DNA of 64,000 nucleotides, taken from the NCBI GenBank assembly GCA_963766005.1, contig CAVXYG010000008.1:573203-637202 (forward strand), in the 5' to 3' direction. Under the pieces are notes generated by a model. It had not been told where the DNA came from. It saw only the letters and a program-made list of their open reading frames with translations, and did not search any database. A program made the translations under genes and the position numbers. Shown here one piece after another: positions 16,697-26,553 of the stretch. Each line of letters begins with the position of its first letter. Position 1 is the stretch's first letter. The stretch is from CAVXYG01 sp963766005 (lineage in GTDB: Bacteria; Actinomycetota; Actinomycetes; S36-B12; GCA-2699445).

Positions 16697-17724
16697 TCGG
16701 GCTGCCCCGCAGCATCCCGTCCCCCGAGCAGGGGGAGTGGCTCATCGGACCGATCCCGCTGCGCGGCTATGCCCTGATGATCCTGCTCGGCATGGTCGTG
16801 GGCCTCATCGTGGCCAACCGACGCTGGCAGCAGCGCGGCGGCCGCCCCGGGACCGTCTACGACGTGGCGATGTGGGCGATCCCCTTCGGCATCGTCGGAG
16901 CCCGGCTCTACCACGTCGTCACCGACTGGCAGATCTACTTCTCCGCCGGCGGCTCCGGTGTCGTGGGGGCGCTGCAGTTGTGGAACGGCGGGTTGGGCAT
17001 CTGGGGCGGCATCGCCGGCGGCTTCCTGGGCGGAGCGATCGCCTGTCGCCGCCGAGGCATCCCGCTGTCGCACTTCGCCGATGCCGTCGCCCCGTCCCTC
17101 GTCCTGGCGCAGGCGATCGGCCGCTGGGGCAACTATCTGAATCAGGAGTTGTTCGGCCGCCCGTCGCAGTTGCCCTGGGCGGTCGAGATCGATCCGGTGA
17201 ACCGTCCCCCGGGATACGAGCAGTACGAGACCTTCCATGCCACCTTTCTCTACGAGTCGCTGTGGAACCTCGGTGTCTTCGTGGTGCTGTTGTGGGCCGA
17301 TCGACGGTGGCGCATCGGCCATGGCCGACTGTTCGCCCTCTACGTCGCCCTGTACTGCGCTGGCCGGGTGTGGATCGAGGCGCTGCGCATCGACACGGTG
17401 AACACGATCCTCGGCCTACGGCTGAACATCTGGACCTCGGTGCTGGTCGGGCTCGCCGCGGTGGCCTACATCATCATCAGCGCTCGGCGGCATCCCGGCC
17501 GAATCGACTTCGCCGAGGCCGATCCCGACACGGCGCGGGCAGCCGCGGATGCGGAGGCAGCCGCAACAGCGCCGGCGGAATCCGGAGCGTCCGAGCAGCG
17601 GGCCGATCATCAAGCTCCGGCGGCCGCTGGCTCCGATCCATCCCTCTCCGGAGGCCAAGGCCCGCCCGGCGCAGAGGCGACGACCGACCCTCGCGCCGGC
17701 GGTCGGCCATCCGAGGATCGGTGA
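16693..17724 (+). CDS. lgt: Prolipoprotein diacylglyceryl transferase
   Basis: Lgt attaches diacylglycerol to the lipobox cysteine of prolipoproteins at the cytoplasmic membrane. The 343-residue protein has several membrane helices, an Arg/Tyr-rich loop (GARLYHVVTDW), and the family signature AIGRWGNYLNQELFGRPS. Residues after about 270 form an Ala/Glu/Ser-rich, probably cytosolic tail unlike the conserved core, common in actinobacterial Lgt. GTG 16693 overlaps the stop of the DsbA-like gene. A lipoprotein substrate is encoded at 37.8 kb. Confidence 0.95.
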   Translation: MIGLPRSIPSPEQGEWLIGPIPLRGYALMILLGMVVGLIVANRRWQQRGGRPGTVYDVAMWAIPFGIVGARLYHVVTDWQIYFSAGGSGVVGALQLWNGGLGIWGGIAGGFLGGAIACRRRGIPLSHFADAVAPSLVLAQAIGRWGNYLNQELFGRPSQLPWAVEIDPVNRPPGYEQYETFHATFLYESLWNLGVFVVLLWADRRWRIGHGRLFALYVALYCAGRVWIEALRIDTVNTILGLRLNIWTSVLVGLAAVAYIIISARRHPGRIDFAEADPDTARAAADAEAAATAPAESGASEQRADHQAPAAAGSDPSLSGGQGPPGAEATTDPRAGGRPSEDR

Positions 17725-17856
17725 TCCGACCGACCTCGGCCGACACCTCACGCGCCGACACCGTCGTCGCCCAGAACGCCTGGGACCCCGGCAGCGCGAC
17801 GGCCACTTCGGCCTCTCCACCGGCGAGGGCGGAGAGCCAACCGGACCTGCTCGGCC

Positions 17857-18042
17857 CGGTTGGACGGTGTCGTCGTGGGAGACGTCGGGAGCGGCACGGC
17901 CCATCTGACGGCGTCGCCGCTGGCGGCCGGGGCGGACCGGGTCGTGCTCTTCGATGCCTCCCAGGACATGGTCGAGGCCGCCCGGGCCGCGCACCCGCAG
18001 ATTCGCTTCGTCGTCGGTGACGCGCGGAGCGTGACCCTGGTA
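17857..18042 (+). pseudogene. Remnant of a SAM-dependent methyltransferase
   Basis: One frame of the lgt-gltB gap reads like the core of a class I methyltransferase: GDVGSGTAHLT resembles motif I, VVLFDASQDMVEAAR the ribose-binding strand, and IRFVVGDARSVTL the next strand. The frame then loses resemblance. There is no upstream domain in this frame (a possible LLGPV continuation is in another frame), and no catalytic C-terminal part. It reads on without a stop into gltB, but as non-conserved sequence. I treat it as a decayed gene; chance resemblance is possible. Confidence 0.4.
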
Positions 18043-18552
18043 TCGCTCCGGGCAGCGCACCGCGGCCCTGGCGATGCCGTCCCAGCAACTCGGCGCCGCC
18101 CAGCCTGTCCGTTGCCACACCGACCGGTACCCGCCCGGCCCCGATTCCACGACACTGCGCCCAACGCTGCCCGGGTCGGGAAGGAGGGGCGGCGATGTGT
18201 CGGCGCAAGCCCCGGCTTCGGCTGCAAACGTCGGCGGTGTGGCACGTTGCTCGCCGGGAAGGCTCATCCAGATCGTGACGGCTCCAAGAGCCAGCGGCGA
18301 TTCCCGACCCAACCCGATCTGCTTGAGCCTTCCCGGCAACCAGACGAAGTGGTGAGCCCTCTGGCCCGGAGGCTGGGCCGTTGGCCGTCACCTCGAAGCA
18401 GTGAGGGCCTGGGCGAGTACGCGGAGGCGCGGAAGGACCCTTGCGCCAGCCTTCCGGGCCCGCTCTCTGCGCCTGCGACGCGCCTGCCTGCCAGCCGATC
18501 GTCGCCGGCCGCGTCCACCGTGGCCGCAGCGCCCCCGGGACAGGGCTCGGGT
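18043..18552. other. Non-coding stretch upstream of the gltB promoter
   Basis: No gene is supportable here; the open frames are Arg/Pro/Ser-rich without family features. The only structured item is the nested inverted repeat at 18253-18337, listed separately. Confidence 0.5.
18253..18337. repeat. Nested-hairpin element, copy A
   Basis: The outer arms (18253-18266 and 18324-18337) are exact 14-bp inverted repeats beginning gccgggaaggctca. The stem extends, with one small mismatch zone, to cagatcg/cgatctg, about 23 bp per arm. An inner hairpin ggctc-caa-gagcc occupies 18280-18292. A diverged copy with the same plan occurs at 26704-26792. It lies about 345 bases before gltB. Confidence 0.75.
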
Positions 18553-18582
18553 TTCGTGCGCTCGAAGACGATCGCCTATGAT
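18553..18582 (+). promoter_or_regulatory. gltB promoter (TTCGTG-N18-TATGAT)
   Basis: TATGAT at 18577-18582 is a near-ideal vegetative -10 hexamer. TTCGTG at 18553-18558, 18 bp upstream, is a weak -35. The predicted transcript has a leader of roughly 95 nt before the gltB ATG. Confidence 0.55.
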
Positions 18583-18681
18583 GAGGCGGACGGGCCAGCG
18601 TCGTCCCGCCACGCCAGTTTTTCGTGTGCGCGGTCGACCATGTTTCTCTCGGTCTCCGCGCCCCCTCGCCGGAGGACCGCC

Positions 18682-21600
18682 ATGTTCGCAGCAGCACCCG
18701 CCCCCCAGGGCCTGTACGACTCCGCCCAGGAGCACGATGCCTGCGGCGTGGCGTTCGTCGCCCAGATGTCGGGGGAGCGCAGCCACCGCCTCGTCGAGCT
18801 GGCGATCACGGCGCTGACCAATCTCGAGCACCGCGGCGCGTCCGGCGCCGAGCCGGACAGCGGCGACGGCGCCGGCATCCTGATCCAGGTGCCCGACGCC
18901 TTCCTCCGCGCCGTCGTGGAGTTCGAGCTGCCCGCCGCGCAGGAGTACGCGGTCGGGATGGCGTTCCTGCCACGCGACGCCCGTGCCCAGGCCTCGGTCA
19001 TCCAGACCATCGAGTCCATCGCGGTCGATGAGGGACTCACGGTGCTCGGTTGGCGCGATGTCCCGCACCAGGCAGACCTCGTGGGACGTACCGCGGCAGG
19101 CGTGATGCCGGACTTCAAGCATCTCTTCGTCGCGGCCGGCCCCGGTGTCGCCGGACTCGATCTGGACCGGATCACGTTCGCGCTGCGCAAGCGGGCCGAG
19201 CGCGAGGCGGACGTCTACTTCCCTTCGCTGAGCAGCCGGACCCTGGTCTACAAGGGGATGCTGACGACCGGGCAGCTGCAGCCGTTCTTCCCGGACCTCG
19301 GCGATGAGCGCATGGTGTCCGCAATCGGGCTGGTCCATTCCCGGTTCTCGACGAACACGTTCCCGTCGTGGCCGCTGGCGCACCCGTACCGGATGATTGC
19401 GCACAACGGCGAGATCAACACCGTCATGGGAAACCGCAACTGGATGCGCGCCCGAGAGGCGATGCTGACCTCCGATCTGATCCCCGGGGACCTGTCGCGG
19501 CTGTACCCCATCTGCACTCCCGGCGCGTCGGACTCCGCGTCCTTCGACGAGGTCCTCGAACTGCTGCATCTCGGCGGGCGCAGCTTGCCGCAGGCGGTGC
19601 TCATGATGATCCCGGAGGCGTGGGAGAACCACACCGAGATGGATCCCGACCGCCGCTCGTTCTACGAGTTCCACGCCACCGTCATGGAGCCGTGGGACGG
19701 TCCGGCGAACGTGTCTTTCACCGACGGCACCGTGATCGGCTCGGTGTTGGACCGCAACGGCCTGCGTCCGGGGCGGTTCTGGGTCACTGACGACGGTCTG
19801 GTGGTCCTCGGTTCTGAGGCCGGGGTGCTCGACATCGACCCGGCCAGCGTCGTGCGCAAGGGACGGCTGCAGCCGGGCCGGATGTTCCTCGTGGACACCT
19901 CGCAGGGCAGGATTCTGGAGGACGACGAGATCAAGTCCTCCTTGGCCGCCGAGCACCCGTACGGGGAATGGCTCGCCAACGGCGTGGTCCACCTCGACGA
20001 CCTGCCCGAGCGCGAGCACATCGTCTACTCCAGGGAGTCGGTGCTGCGCCGGCAGCAATCCTTCGGGTACACCGAGGAGGAGCTGCGGATCCTGCTCACG
20101 CCGATGGCGATGAACGGGATGGAGCCCATCGGCTCGATGGGCACCGATACCCCGATCGCGGCGCTGTCGGACCGGCCGCGCAACATCTTCGACTACTTCA
20201 GCCAGTTGTTCGCGCAGGTGACCAATCCGCCGCTGGACGCCATCCGCGAGGAGATCGTCACCTCGTTGGCCACCTATATCGGCCCGGAGGGCAACCTGCT
20301 CGATACCGAGTCGGCGCAGTGCCGGCAGGTCCGGCTGCCGTTCCCGGTGATCGACAACGACGAGTTGGCCAAGATCCTGCACATCAACGCCGGCGGAGAG
20401 TTGCCCGGCCTGGCTGCCGCGCGCGTGCAGGGCCTCTATCCCGTGCACGGCGGGGGCGAGGCGCTGAGGCGCCGTATCGAGTCCGTCTGCAACGAGGTGG
20501 ATGCGCTGATCCGGCAGGGCAAGCGCTTCATCGTCCTGTCGCAGCGCGACAGCGACGCCGAGCATGCCCCGATCCCGTCGCTGCTGCTCACCGCCGCCGT
20601 TCACCACCACCTGGTGCGCGAGAAGACCCGGACCATGGTGGGGATCATCGTGGAGGCCGGCGATGTGCGCGAGGTGCACCACGTCGCGCTGCTCATCGGC
20701 TATGGAGCGGCTGCCGTCAACCCCTACCTGGCCATGGAGACGGTGGAGAACCTCGCGCGCATCGGACGACTGGGCGAGGTCGCCCCGGAACGGGCCGTGC
20801 GCAACCTGGTGAAGGCGCTGGGCAAGGGCGTGCTCAAGGTGATGTCCAAGATGGGCGTCTCGACGGTCTCGTCCTACTGCGGCGCGCAGATCTTCGAGGC
20901 GATCGGGCTGTCGCAGGAGGTCGTCGACCAGTACTTCATCGGCACGACCAGCAAGCTGGGCGGTGTCGGTCTGGATGTCCTGGCCGAGGAGGTCGCCCAG
21001 CGCCACGCCGTGGCCTACCCGCCCTCGGGCATCTCGCCGGCGCACCGGCGCCTGGTCGTCGGGGGCGAGTACCAGTGGCGCCGGGAGGGCGAGCCGCACC
21101 TCTTCGACCCGGAGACGGTCTTCAAGCTGCAGCACTCCACGCGGGCCAAGAAGTACGACACCTACCGCGACTACACGAACACGGTGGACGACCAGAGTCG
21201 GCGGCTGATGACGCTGCGCGGCCTGTTCGAGCTGCGCGAGGGGGTCCGCCCGCCCGTGCCGATCGACGAGGTGGAGTCGATCGCGGAGATCGTGAGGCGC
21301 TTCAGCACCGGTGCCATGTCCTACGGATCGATCTCCGCCGAGGCGCACGAAACCCTGGCCATCGCGATGAACCGGCTCGGGGGCAAGTCGAACACCGGTG
21401 AGGGCGGCGAGGACCCAGAGCGATTCACGCCACTGCCCAACGGCGATTCCAAGCGCTCGGCGATCAAGCAGGTCGCCTCCGGCCGGTTCGGTGTCACCAG
21501 CCGCTACCTCGTGAACTCCGACGACATCCAGATCAAGATGGCGCAGGGCGCCAAGCCGGGCGAGGGCGGCCAACTGCCCGCCCACAAGGTCTATCCGTGG

Positions 21601-23199
21601 GTGGCCAAGACGCGGCACTCCACGCCCGGGGTGGGCCTCATCAGCCCGCCTCCGCACCACGACATCTACTCCATCGAGGATCTCGCCCAGCTGATCCACG
21701 ACCTCAAGAACGCCAACAAGTACGCGCGGATCCACGTCAAGCTCGTGGCCGAGGTGGGCGTCGGAACCGTGGCAGCGGGGGTGTCGAAGGCGCACGCCGA
21801 CGTCATCCTCATCTCGGGCCACGACGGCGGTACCGGTGCCAGTCCGCTGACATCCTTGAAGCACGCCGGCGCCCCATGGGAGCTCGGCTTGGCCGAGACC
21901 CAGCAGACGCTGCTGCTGAACCGGTTGCGCGATCGAGTCGTGGTCCAGACCGACGGCCAGATGAAGACCGGCCGAGACGTCATCATCGCCGCCCTGCTCG
22001 GGGCCGAGGAGTACGGCTTCGCGACGGCGCCGCTGGTGGTCATGGGCTGCATCATGATGCGGGTGTGCCACCTCGACACCTGCCCGGTGGGCATCGCCAC
22101 CCAGAACCCGGTCCTGCGCGAGCGTTTCGCCGGCCAGGCGGAGTACGTGCAGACCTTCTTCGAGTTCGTCGCCCAAGAGGTGCGCGAGTACCTCGCCGCG
22201 CTCGGATTCCGCAGTCTCGACGAGGCCATCGGGCATGCGGAGATGCTCGACACCCGCAAGGCCGTCGACCATTGGAAGGCCAGCGGGCTTGACCTGACGC
22301 CGATCCTGCATGTCCCGCAGATCGACCATCCGCGCCGCCACGTGGTGGCGCAGGACCACGGTCTGGACAAGGCGCTGGACAACGAACTGATCCGCATCTG
22401 CCAGCCCGCGCTGCAGTCCGGCGAGCCGGTGCGGGCGCAACTGGGGATTCGCAACGTCAATAGGACCGTGGGCACGATGCTGGGCTCGGAGGTCACGCGG
22501 CACTATCCCGAGGGTCTGCCGGACGGCACGATCGACCTCACGCTCGTCGGGTCCGCGGGCCAGTCCTTCGGTGCGTTCGTGCCGGCGGGGATCACGCTGC
22601 GGCTGGAGGGCGATGCCAACGACTACCTCGGCAAGGGCTTGTCCGGCGGTCGGATCGTCGTGCGCCCGGACCGGGTCGCGACACTCGTGGCCGAGGACAA
22701 CATCATCGCCGGCAACGTGATCTGCTACGGCGCGACCAGCGGCGAGGTGTTTCTGCGGGGCAAGGTGGGCGAGCGCTTCTGCGTGCGCAACTCCGGTGTG
22801 CTGGCAGTCGTGGAGGGAGTGGGTGACCACGCCTGCGAGTACATGACCGGCGGCCGGGTCGTCGTGCTCGGCGAGACCGGCCGCAATCTGGCCGCCGGAA
22901 TGTCGGGCGGCATCGCCTACGTGCTCGACCTCAAACCCGGCCGGGTCAACACCGAGATGGTGCAGATCGAGGAGCTCGAGGACGCCGACCGCGAGTTCCT
23001 GCTCGATCGGATCCAGCGCCACGCCGAGGAGACCGACTCGGCGGTTGCGCTGCGGCTCCTCGCGGACCCCGAGTCGACCCTCGCTCGGTTCAGCAAGATC
23101 ATGCCGCTGGACTACAAGCGGGTCCTGCAGGCACAGGCGCAGGCCGAGCTCGAGGGCCGCGATCCTATCGAGGCAGTCATGGAGGCCGCTCGTGCCTGA
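18682..23199 (+). CDS. gltB: Glutamate synthase (NADPH), large subunit
   Basis: GltB makes glutamate from glutamine and 2-oxoglutarate. The 1505-residue protein matches the family length. A 20-residue propeptide precedes the nucleophile Cys21 (EHDACGVAF) of the class II amidotransferase domain. The FMN barrel contains KPGEGGQLP and GHDGGTGASP. The iron-sulfur motif CxxxxxCHLDTCPVG appears at about residue 1130, and the C-terminal beta-helix region contains MSGGIAYVLD. The frame is open far upstream, but ATG 18682 follows a ggagg site by 6 nt and gives the expected propeptide. gltD follows. Confidence 0.97.
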   Translation: MFAAAPAPQGLYDSAQEHDACGVAFVAQMSGERSHRLVELAITALTNLEHRGASGAEPDSGDGAGILIQVPDAFLRAVVEFELPAAQEYAVGMAFLPRDARAQASVIQTIESIAVDEGLTVLGWRDVPHQADLVGRTAAGVMPDFKHLFVAAGPGVAGLDLDRITFALRKRAEREADVYFPSLSSRTLVYKGMLTTGQLQPFFPDLGDERMVSAIGLVHSRFSTNTFPSWPLAHPYRMIAHNGEINTVMGNRNWMRAREAMLTSDLIPGDLSRLYPICTPGASDSASFDEVLELLHLGGRSLPQAVLMMIPEAWENHTEMDPDRRSFYEFHATVMEPWDGPANVSFTDGTVIGSVLDRNGLRPGRFWVTDDGLVVLGSEAGVLDIDPASVVRKGRLQPGRMFLVDTSQGRILEDDEIKSSLAAEHPYGEWLANGVVHLDDLPEREHIVYSRESVLRRQQSFGYTEEELRILLTPMAMNGMEPIGSMGTDTPIAALSDRPRNIFDYFSQLFAQVTNPPLDAIREEIVTSLATYIGPEGNLLDTESAQCRQVRLPFPVIDNDELAKILHINAGGELPGLAAARVQGLYPVHGGGEALRRRIESVCNEVDALIRQGKRFIVLSQRDSDAEHAPIPSLLLTAAVHHHLVREKTRTMVGIIVEAGDVREVHHVALLIGYGAAAVNPYLAMETVENLARIGRLGEVAPERAVRNLVKALGKGVLKVMSKMGVSTVSSYCGAQIFEAIGLSQEVVDQYFIGTTSKLGGVGLDVLAEEVAQRHAVAYPPSGISPAHRRLVVGGEYQWRREGEPHLFDPETVFKLQHSTRAKKYDTYRDYTNTVDDQSRRLMTLRGLFELREGVRPPVPIDEVESIAEIVRRFSTGAMSYGSISAEAHETLAIAMNRLGGKSNTGEGGEDPERFTPLPNGDSKRSAIKQVASGRFGVTSRYLVNSDDIQIKMAQGAKPGEGGQLPAHKVYPWVAKTRHSTPGVGLISPPPHHDIYSIEDLAQLIHDLKNANKYARIHVKLVAEVGVGTVAAGVSKAHADVILISGHDGGTGASPLTSLKHAGAPWELGLAETQQTLLLNRLRDRVVVQTDGQMKTGRDVIIAALLGAEEYGFATAPLVVMGCIMMRVCHLDTCPVGIATQNPVLRERFAGQAEYVQTFFEFVAQEVREYLAALGFRSLDEAIGHAEMLDTRKAVDHWKASGLDLTPILHVPQIDHPRRHVVAQDHGLDKALDNELIRICQPALQSGEPVRAQLGIRNVNRTVGTMLGSEVTRHYPEGLPDGTIDLTLVGSAGQSFGAFVPAGITLRLEGDANDYLGKGLSGGRIVVRPDRVATLVAEDNIIAGNVICYGATSGEVFLRGKVGERFCVRNSGVLAVVEGVGDHACEYMTGGRVVVLGETGRNLAAGMSGGIAYVLDLKPGRVNTEMVQIEELEDADREFLLDRIQRHAEETDSAVALRLLADPESTLARFSKIMPLDYKRVLQAQAQAELEGRDPIEAVMEAARA

Positions 23200-23297
23200 G
23201 TTGGAGACCGGGTCCTCGCAGGAGGGTGCCGCCCTCCGTGGGAGCGGTACCCCGACCCCCTTCCTGTTCATCGCCGTTCACAGCAAGGAGACCAGTC

Positions 23298-24752
23298 ATG
23301 GCTGATCCGCGCGGATTCCTCAAGGCCGGCCGCGAGACGCCCTCGCGCCGTCCGGTCGACGTCCGGATCCAGGACTGGAAAGAGGTGTACAACGACTTCC
23401 CGGCAGAGCGGCTGCAGACGCAGGCCGGCCGCTGCATGGACTGCGGGATCCCGTTCTGCCACCAGGGCTGTCCGCTGGGCAACCTGATCCCGGAGTGGAA
23501 CGACCTGGTGTGGCGCGACGACTGGCGCGCCGCCATCGAGCGGCTGCATGCGACCAACAACTTCCCGGAGTTCACCGGTCGGCTGTGCCCCGCGCCGTGC
23601 GAGACATCCTGCGTCCTGGGTATCAATCAGGATCCGGTCACCATCAAGCAGGTCGAGGTGGAGATCATCGACCGAGCCTGGGAGGAGGGCTGGGTGGCGC
23701 CGCAGGTCCCGGCGCGCCTGTCCGGGTCCACCGTCGCGGTCGTCGGTTCCGGCCCCGCCGGCTTGGCCGCGGCCCAGCAGCTGGCGCGGGCCGGTCACAC
23801 CGTGGCTGTCTTCGAGCGAGATGACCGCATCGGCGGGCTGCTGCGCTACGGCATCCCTGAGTTCAAGATGGAGAAGCGTCACCTTGATCGGCGCCTCGCC
23901 CAGATGGAGGCCGAGGGTGTGCGATTCCGCCCGAACACCGAGATTGGCTACCATCTGCGCGCCGACGAGCTGCGCAGGCGCTACGACGCGGTGATCCTGG
24001 CCGTCGGTGCCACCCAGCCGCGCGACCTACCCGTGCCGGGCCGGGAACTGGACGGCGTCCATCAGGCCATGGAGTACCTGCCGTACGGCAATCGCGTCTG
24101 CGAGGGCGACCTCGCCGTCGCGCCGATTCACGCCGAGGGCAAGCACGTCGTCATCATCGGCGGCGGCGACACTGGCGCCGACTGCCTCGGGACCGCGACC
24201 CGGCAGGGCGCCGCCTCCATCACGCAGCTGGAGATCATGCCGCGCCCGCCGCAGGAGCGCTCTGCCTCGCAGCCCTGGCCGACGTACCCGATGGTCTACC
24301 GGACCTCCAGCGCCCACGAGGAAGCTGGTGAGCGCGAGTTCGCCGTCAGCACCGAGGAGTTCCTGTCCGACGGCGAGGGCCGAGTTCGGGCGCTGCGCAT
24401 CGTCGATGTGGAGATGCGCGACGGCCGCTTCGTCCCGGTGCCGGGGTCCGAGCGCGAGATCCCGGCGGACCTCGTCTTCCTGGCCATGGGCTTCACCGGG
24501 ATCGAGCAGACCTCCTGGGTGGAGCAGATGGGCGTGGAACTCGACGATCGGGGCAGCATCGCCCGCGACGCTTCGTACGCGACGAATCTCGACGGTGTCT
24601 TCGTGGCCGGCGATGCCGGCCGCGGCCAGTCGCTGATCGTGTGGGCCATCGCTGAGGGGCGATCGGCAGCGGCAGCCGCCGATGCCTACCTGACAGGCAG
24701 CACGAACCTGCCGGCTCCCATCGCGCCGACAGCGCGGTCGCTGGCCGTCTAG
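23298..24752 (+). CDS. gltD: Glutamate synthase, small subunit
   Basis: GltD takes electrons from NADPH through FAD to GltB. The 484-residue protein has two N-terminal iron-sulfur cysteine sets (CMDCGIPFCHQGCP and CPAPCETSC), the FAD motif VVGSGPAGLAAA, the NADPH motif IIGGGDTGADC, and a C-terminal GVFVAGDAGRGQSL. ATG 23298 has an aaggag site 7 nt upstream and gives MADPRGFL, the typical start; an in-frame GTG further upstream is less likely. It lies 98 bases after gltB, presumably in one operon. Confidence 0.96.
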   Translation: MADPRGFLKAGRETPSRRPVDVRIQDWKEVYNDFPAERLQTQAGRCMDCGIPFCHQGCPLGNLIPEWNDLVWRDDWRAAIERLHATNNFPEFTGRLCPAPCETSCVLGINQDPVTIKQVEVEIIDRAWEEGWVAPQVPARLSGSTVAVVGSGPAGLAAAQQLARAGHTVAVFERDDRIGGLLRYGIPEFKMEKRHLDRRLAQMEAEGVRFRPNTEIGYHLRADELRRRYDAVILAVGATQPRDLPVPGRELDGVHQAMEYLPYGNRVCEGDLAVAPIHAEGKHVVIIGGGDTGADCLGTATRQGAASITQLEIMPRPPQERSASQPWPTYPMVYRTSSAHEEAGEREFAVSTEEFLSDGEGRVRALRIVDVEMRDGRFVPVPGSEREIPADLVFLAMGFTGIEQTSWVEQMGVELDDRGSIARDASYATNLDGVFVAGDAGRGQSLIVWAIAEGRSAAAAADAYLTGSTNLPAPIAPTARSLAV

Positions 24753-24990
24753 GACCGCAGGGTCGGGTGCTCGACCGACCGGCGCAGGGAGCAGGGCGGA
24801 CGTCTCCAGCGCAGGTGCTTCGACGGAGCTTCGACCTCGCCCGGCCGCCGTCGCTCGTGCGGGCGGCGGGGGTGCCAGCGACTCGCGGCATGCACGGTCC
24901 CTCCGAGGGCCCGCCGTCGGCTGCCGGTACCGCACCCAGATCTCCGCCTCGCCGCGGCAATTCGCCATGCGAACGACGCGGCACTGGCAC

Positions 24991-24996
24991 TAGTCT
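24991..24996 (+). promoter_or_regulatory. -10 box of pyk (leaderless)
   Basis: TAGTCT lies 6 nt before the pyk ATG at 25003, at the end of a 250-base gap with no other feature. Confidence 0.5.
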
Positions 24997-25002
24997 CGCC
25001 AC

Positions 25003-26427
25003 ATGCGTCGCGCAAAGATCGTGTGCACCCTCGGCCCTGCTTCGGAATCAGTGCAGCAGGTTCGCGCGCTGGTCGAGGCCGGGATGGATGTCGCCCGGAT
25101 GAACATGTCCCACGGGACCTATCAGGAGCACGCTCAGCGGTACTTCAACGTTCGGAGGGCAGCTGATCAGGCTGGTCGGGGCGTGGGTGTCCTGGCCGAC
25201 CTGCAGGGCCCGAAGATCCGGCTCGGCACGTTCGCCGATGGACCGATCATCCTGGAGCCGGGCGACCCGTTCACCATCACCACCGAGGATGTTCCGGGCA
25301 CTCAGAAGATCTGCTCCACGACGCACAAGGCGCTGCCCAGCGACGTGCACCCCGGCGACCTCGTGCTCATCGACGACGGCAAGATCGCGATGCGCGTGAA
25401 ATCCGTCGAGGGCGACCGAGTCCACCTCGAAACCATGGAGGGTGGCGAGGTGTCCAACTCCAAGGGCATCAATCTGCCCGGCGTCGCGGTCAACGTCCCG
25501 GCGCTCTCGGAGAAGGACGTCGAGGACCTGCGGTGGGCCCTCCGCACCGGGTGCGACATCATCGCGCTGTCGTTCGTGCGCAACGCGGCCGACGCCGACG
25601 ACGTTCGCCGGATCATGGACGAGGAGGGTCGGCGCCTGCCGGTGTTCGCCAAGATCGAGAAGCCGCAGGCGGTCCACAACCTCGAGGAGATCGTCCAGGC
25701 CTTCGACGGCATCATGGTGGCCCGTGGTGACCTGGGCGTGGAACTGCCGCTAGAGCAGGTGCCGCTGGTGCAGAAGCGCGCGATCCATCTCTGCCGCCGC
25801 TATGGGCGGCCCGTCATCGTCGCGACCCAGATGCTGGAGTCCATGATCAGCGCCAGTCGCCCGACCCGTGCGGAGGCCAGCGACGTCGCTAACGCAGTGC
25901 TCGACGGCACCGACGCGGTCATGCTCTCGGGCGAGACCAGTATCGGTATTGACCCGCCGAACGTCGTGAGAACGATGTCGCGGATCGTGGAGCACGTCGA
26001 GGACGAGGCGCTGGACAAGTTGCCGCCGTTGGACTACGAGCCGAAGGGCTCGACGGCTCGCGCCTTGACGCGGGCGGCGGTCGAAGTCGCCGCGGGCGTC
26101 GGGGCGAAGTACCTCATTGCCTTCACCGAGACTGGTGCCAGCGCTCGCATGATGGCTCGGCACCGGCCACAGGTGCCGCTACTGGCCTTCACCCAGAATC
26201 CATCGGTGCGCAGCCTGCTGTCCGTGGTGTGGGGGATGGAGACCTTCCTCGTGCCCGGCGTCAAGCACACCGACGACATGGTGCAGCAGGTGGACACCGC
26301 GCTGCTAGCACTGGGTCGCGTGCAGCCGGGCGACAAGGTGATCATCATTGCCGGTGTGCCACCCGGCGTCCCGGGCACCACCAACGGCATGCGTGTGCAC
26401 ATGGTGGGAGTCAGCGGCGGCGTATAG
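25003..26427 (+). CDS. pyk: Pyruvate kinase
   Basis: Pyruvate kinase transfers phosphate from PEP to ADP, the last step of glycolysis. The 474-residue protein opens with RRAKIVCTLGPASES, has MDVARMNMSHG, KIEKPQAV, and MVARGDLGVELPLEQVP with the metal-binding region. The active-site lysine lies in PVFAKIEKPQ, and the C-terminal allosteric domain ends with the nucleotide-site-like PGVPGTTNGMRV. It is transcribed separately from gltD by its own leaderless promoter. Confidence 0.96.
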   Translation: MRRAKIVCTLGPASESVQQVRALVEAGMDVARMNMSHGTYQEHAQRYFNVRRAADQAGRGVGVLADLQGPKIRLGTFADGPIILEPGDPFTITTEDVPGTQKICSTTHKALPSDVHPGDLVLIDDGKIAMRVKSVEGDRVHLETMEGGEVSNSKGINLPGVAVNVPALSEKDVEDLRWALRTGCDIIALSFVRNAADADDVRRIMDEEGRRLPVFAKIEKPQAVHNLEEIVQAFDGIMVARGDLGVELPLEQVPLVQKRAIHLCRRYGRPVIVATQMLESMISASRPTRAEASDVANAVLDGTDAVMLSGETSIGIDPPNVVRTMSRIVEHVEDEALDKLPPLDYEPKGSTARALTRAAVEVAAGVGAKYLIAFTETGASARMMARHRPQVPLLAFTQNPSVRSLLSVVWGMETFLVPGVKHTDDMVQQVDTALLALGRVQPGDKVIIIAGVPPGVPGTTNGMRVHMVGVSGGV

Positions 26428-26553
26428 CCGCCCCCGGACCGGGAAAGCGTGCCGGCGGCCCTCGGATTTGGCGTTCGCTGTCGACCTGACGCGAGCGTGC
26501 GCGTCGGTGGCGGTGCACCGGGATCCTGGCCCGGGGCGGCGGGCTCGCCCTCC

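Noticed and set aside
18388..23271. Very long open frame antisense to gltB (over 1600 codons)
   Set aside because: It mirrors gltB codon structure in a GC-rich genome, is His/Arg/Asp-rich without family features, and has no ribosome-binding site.
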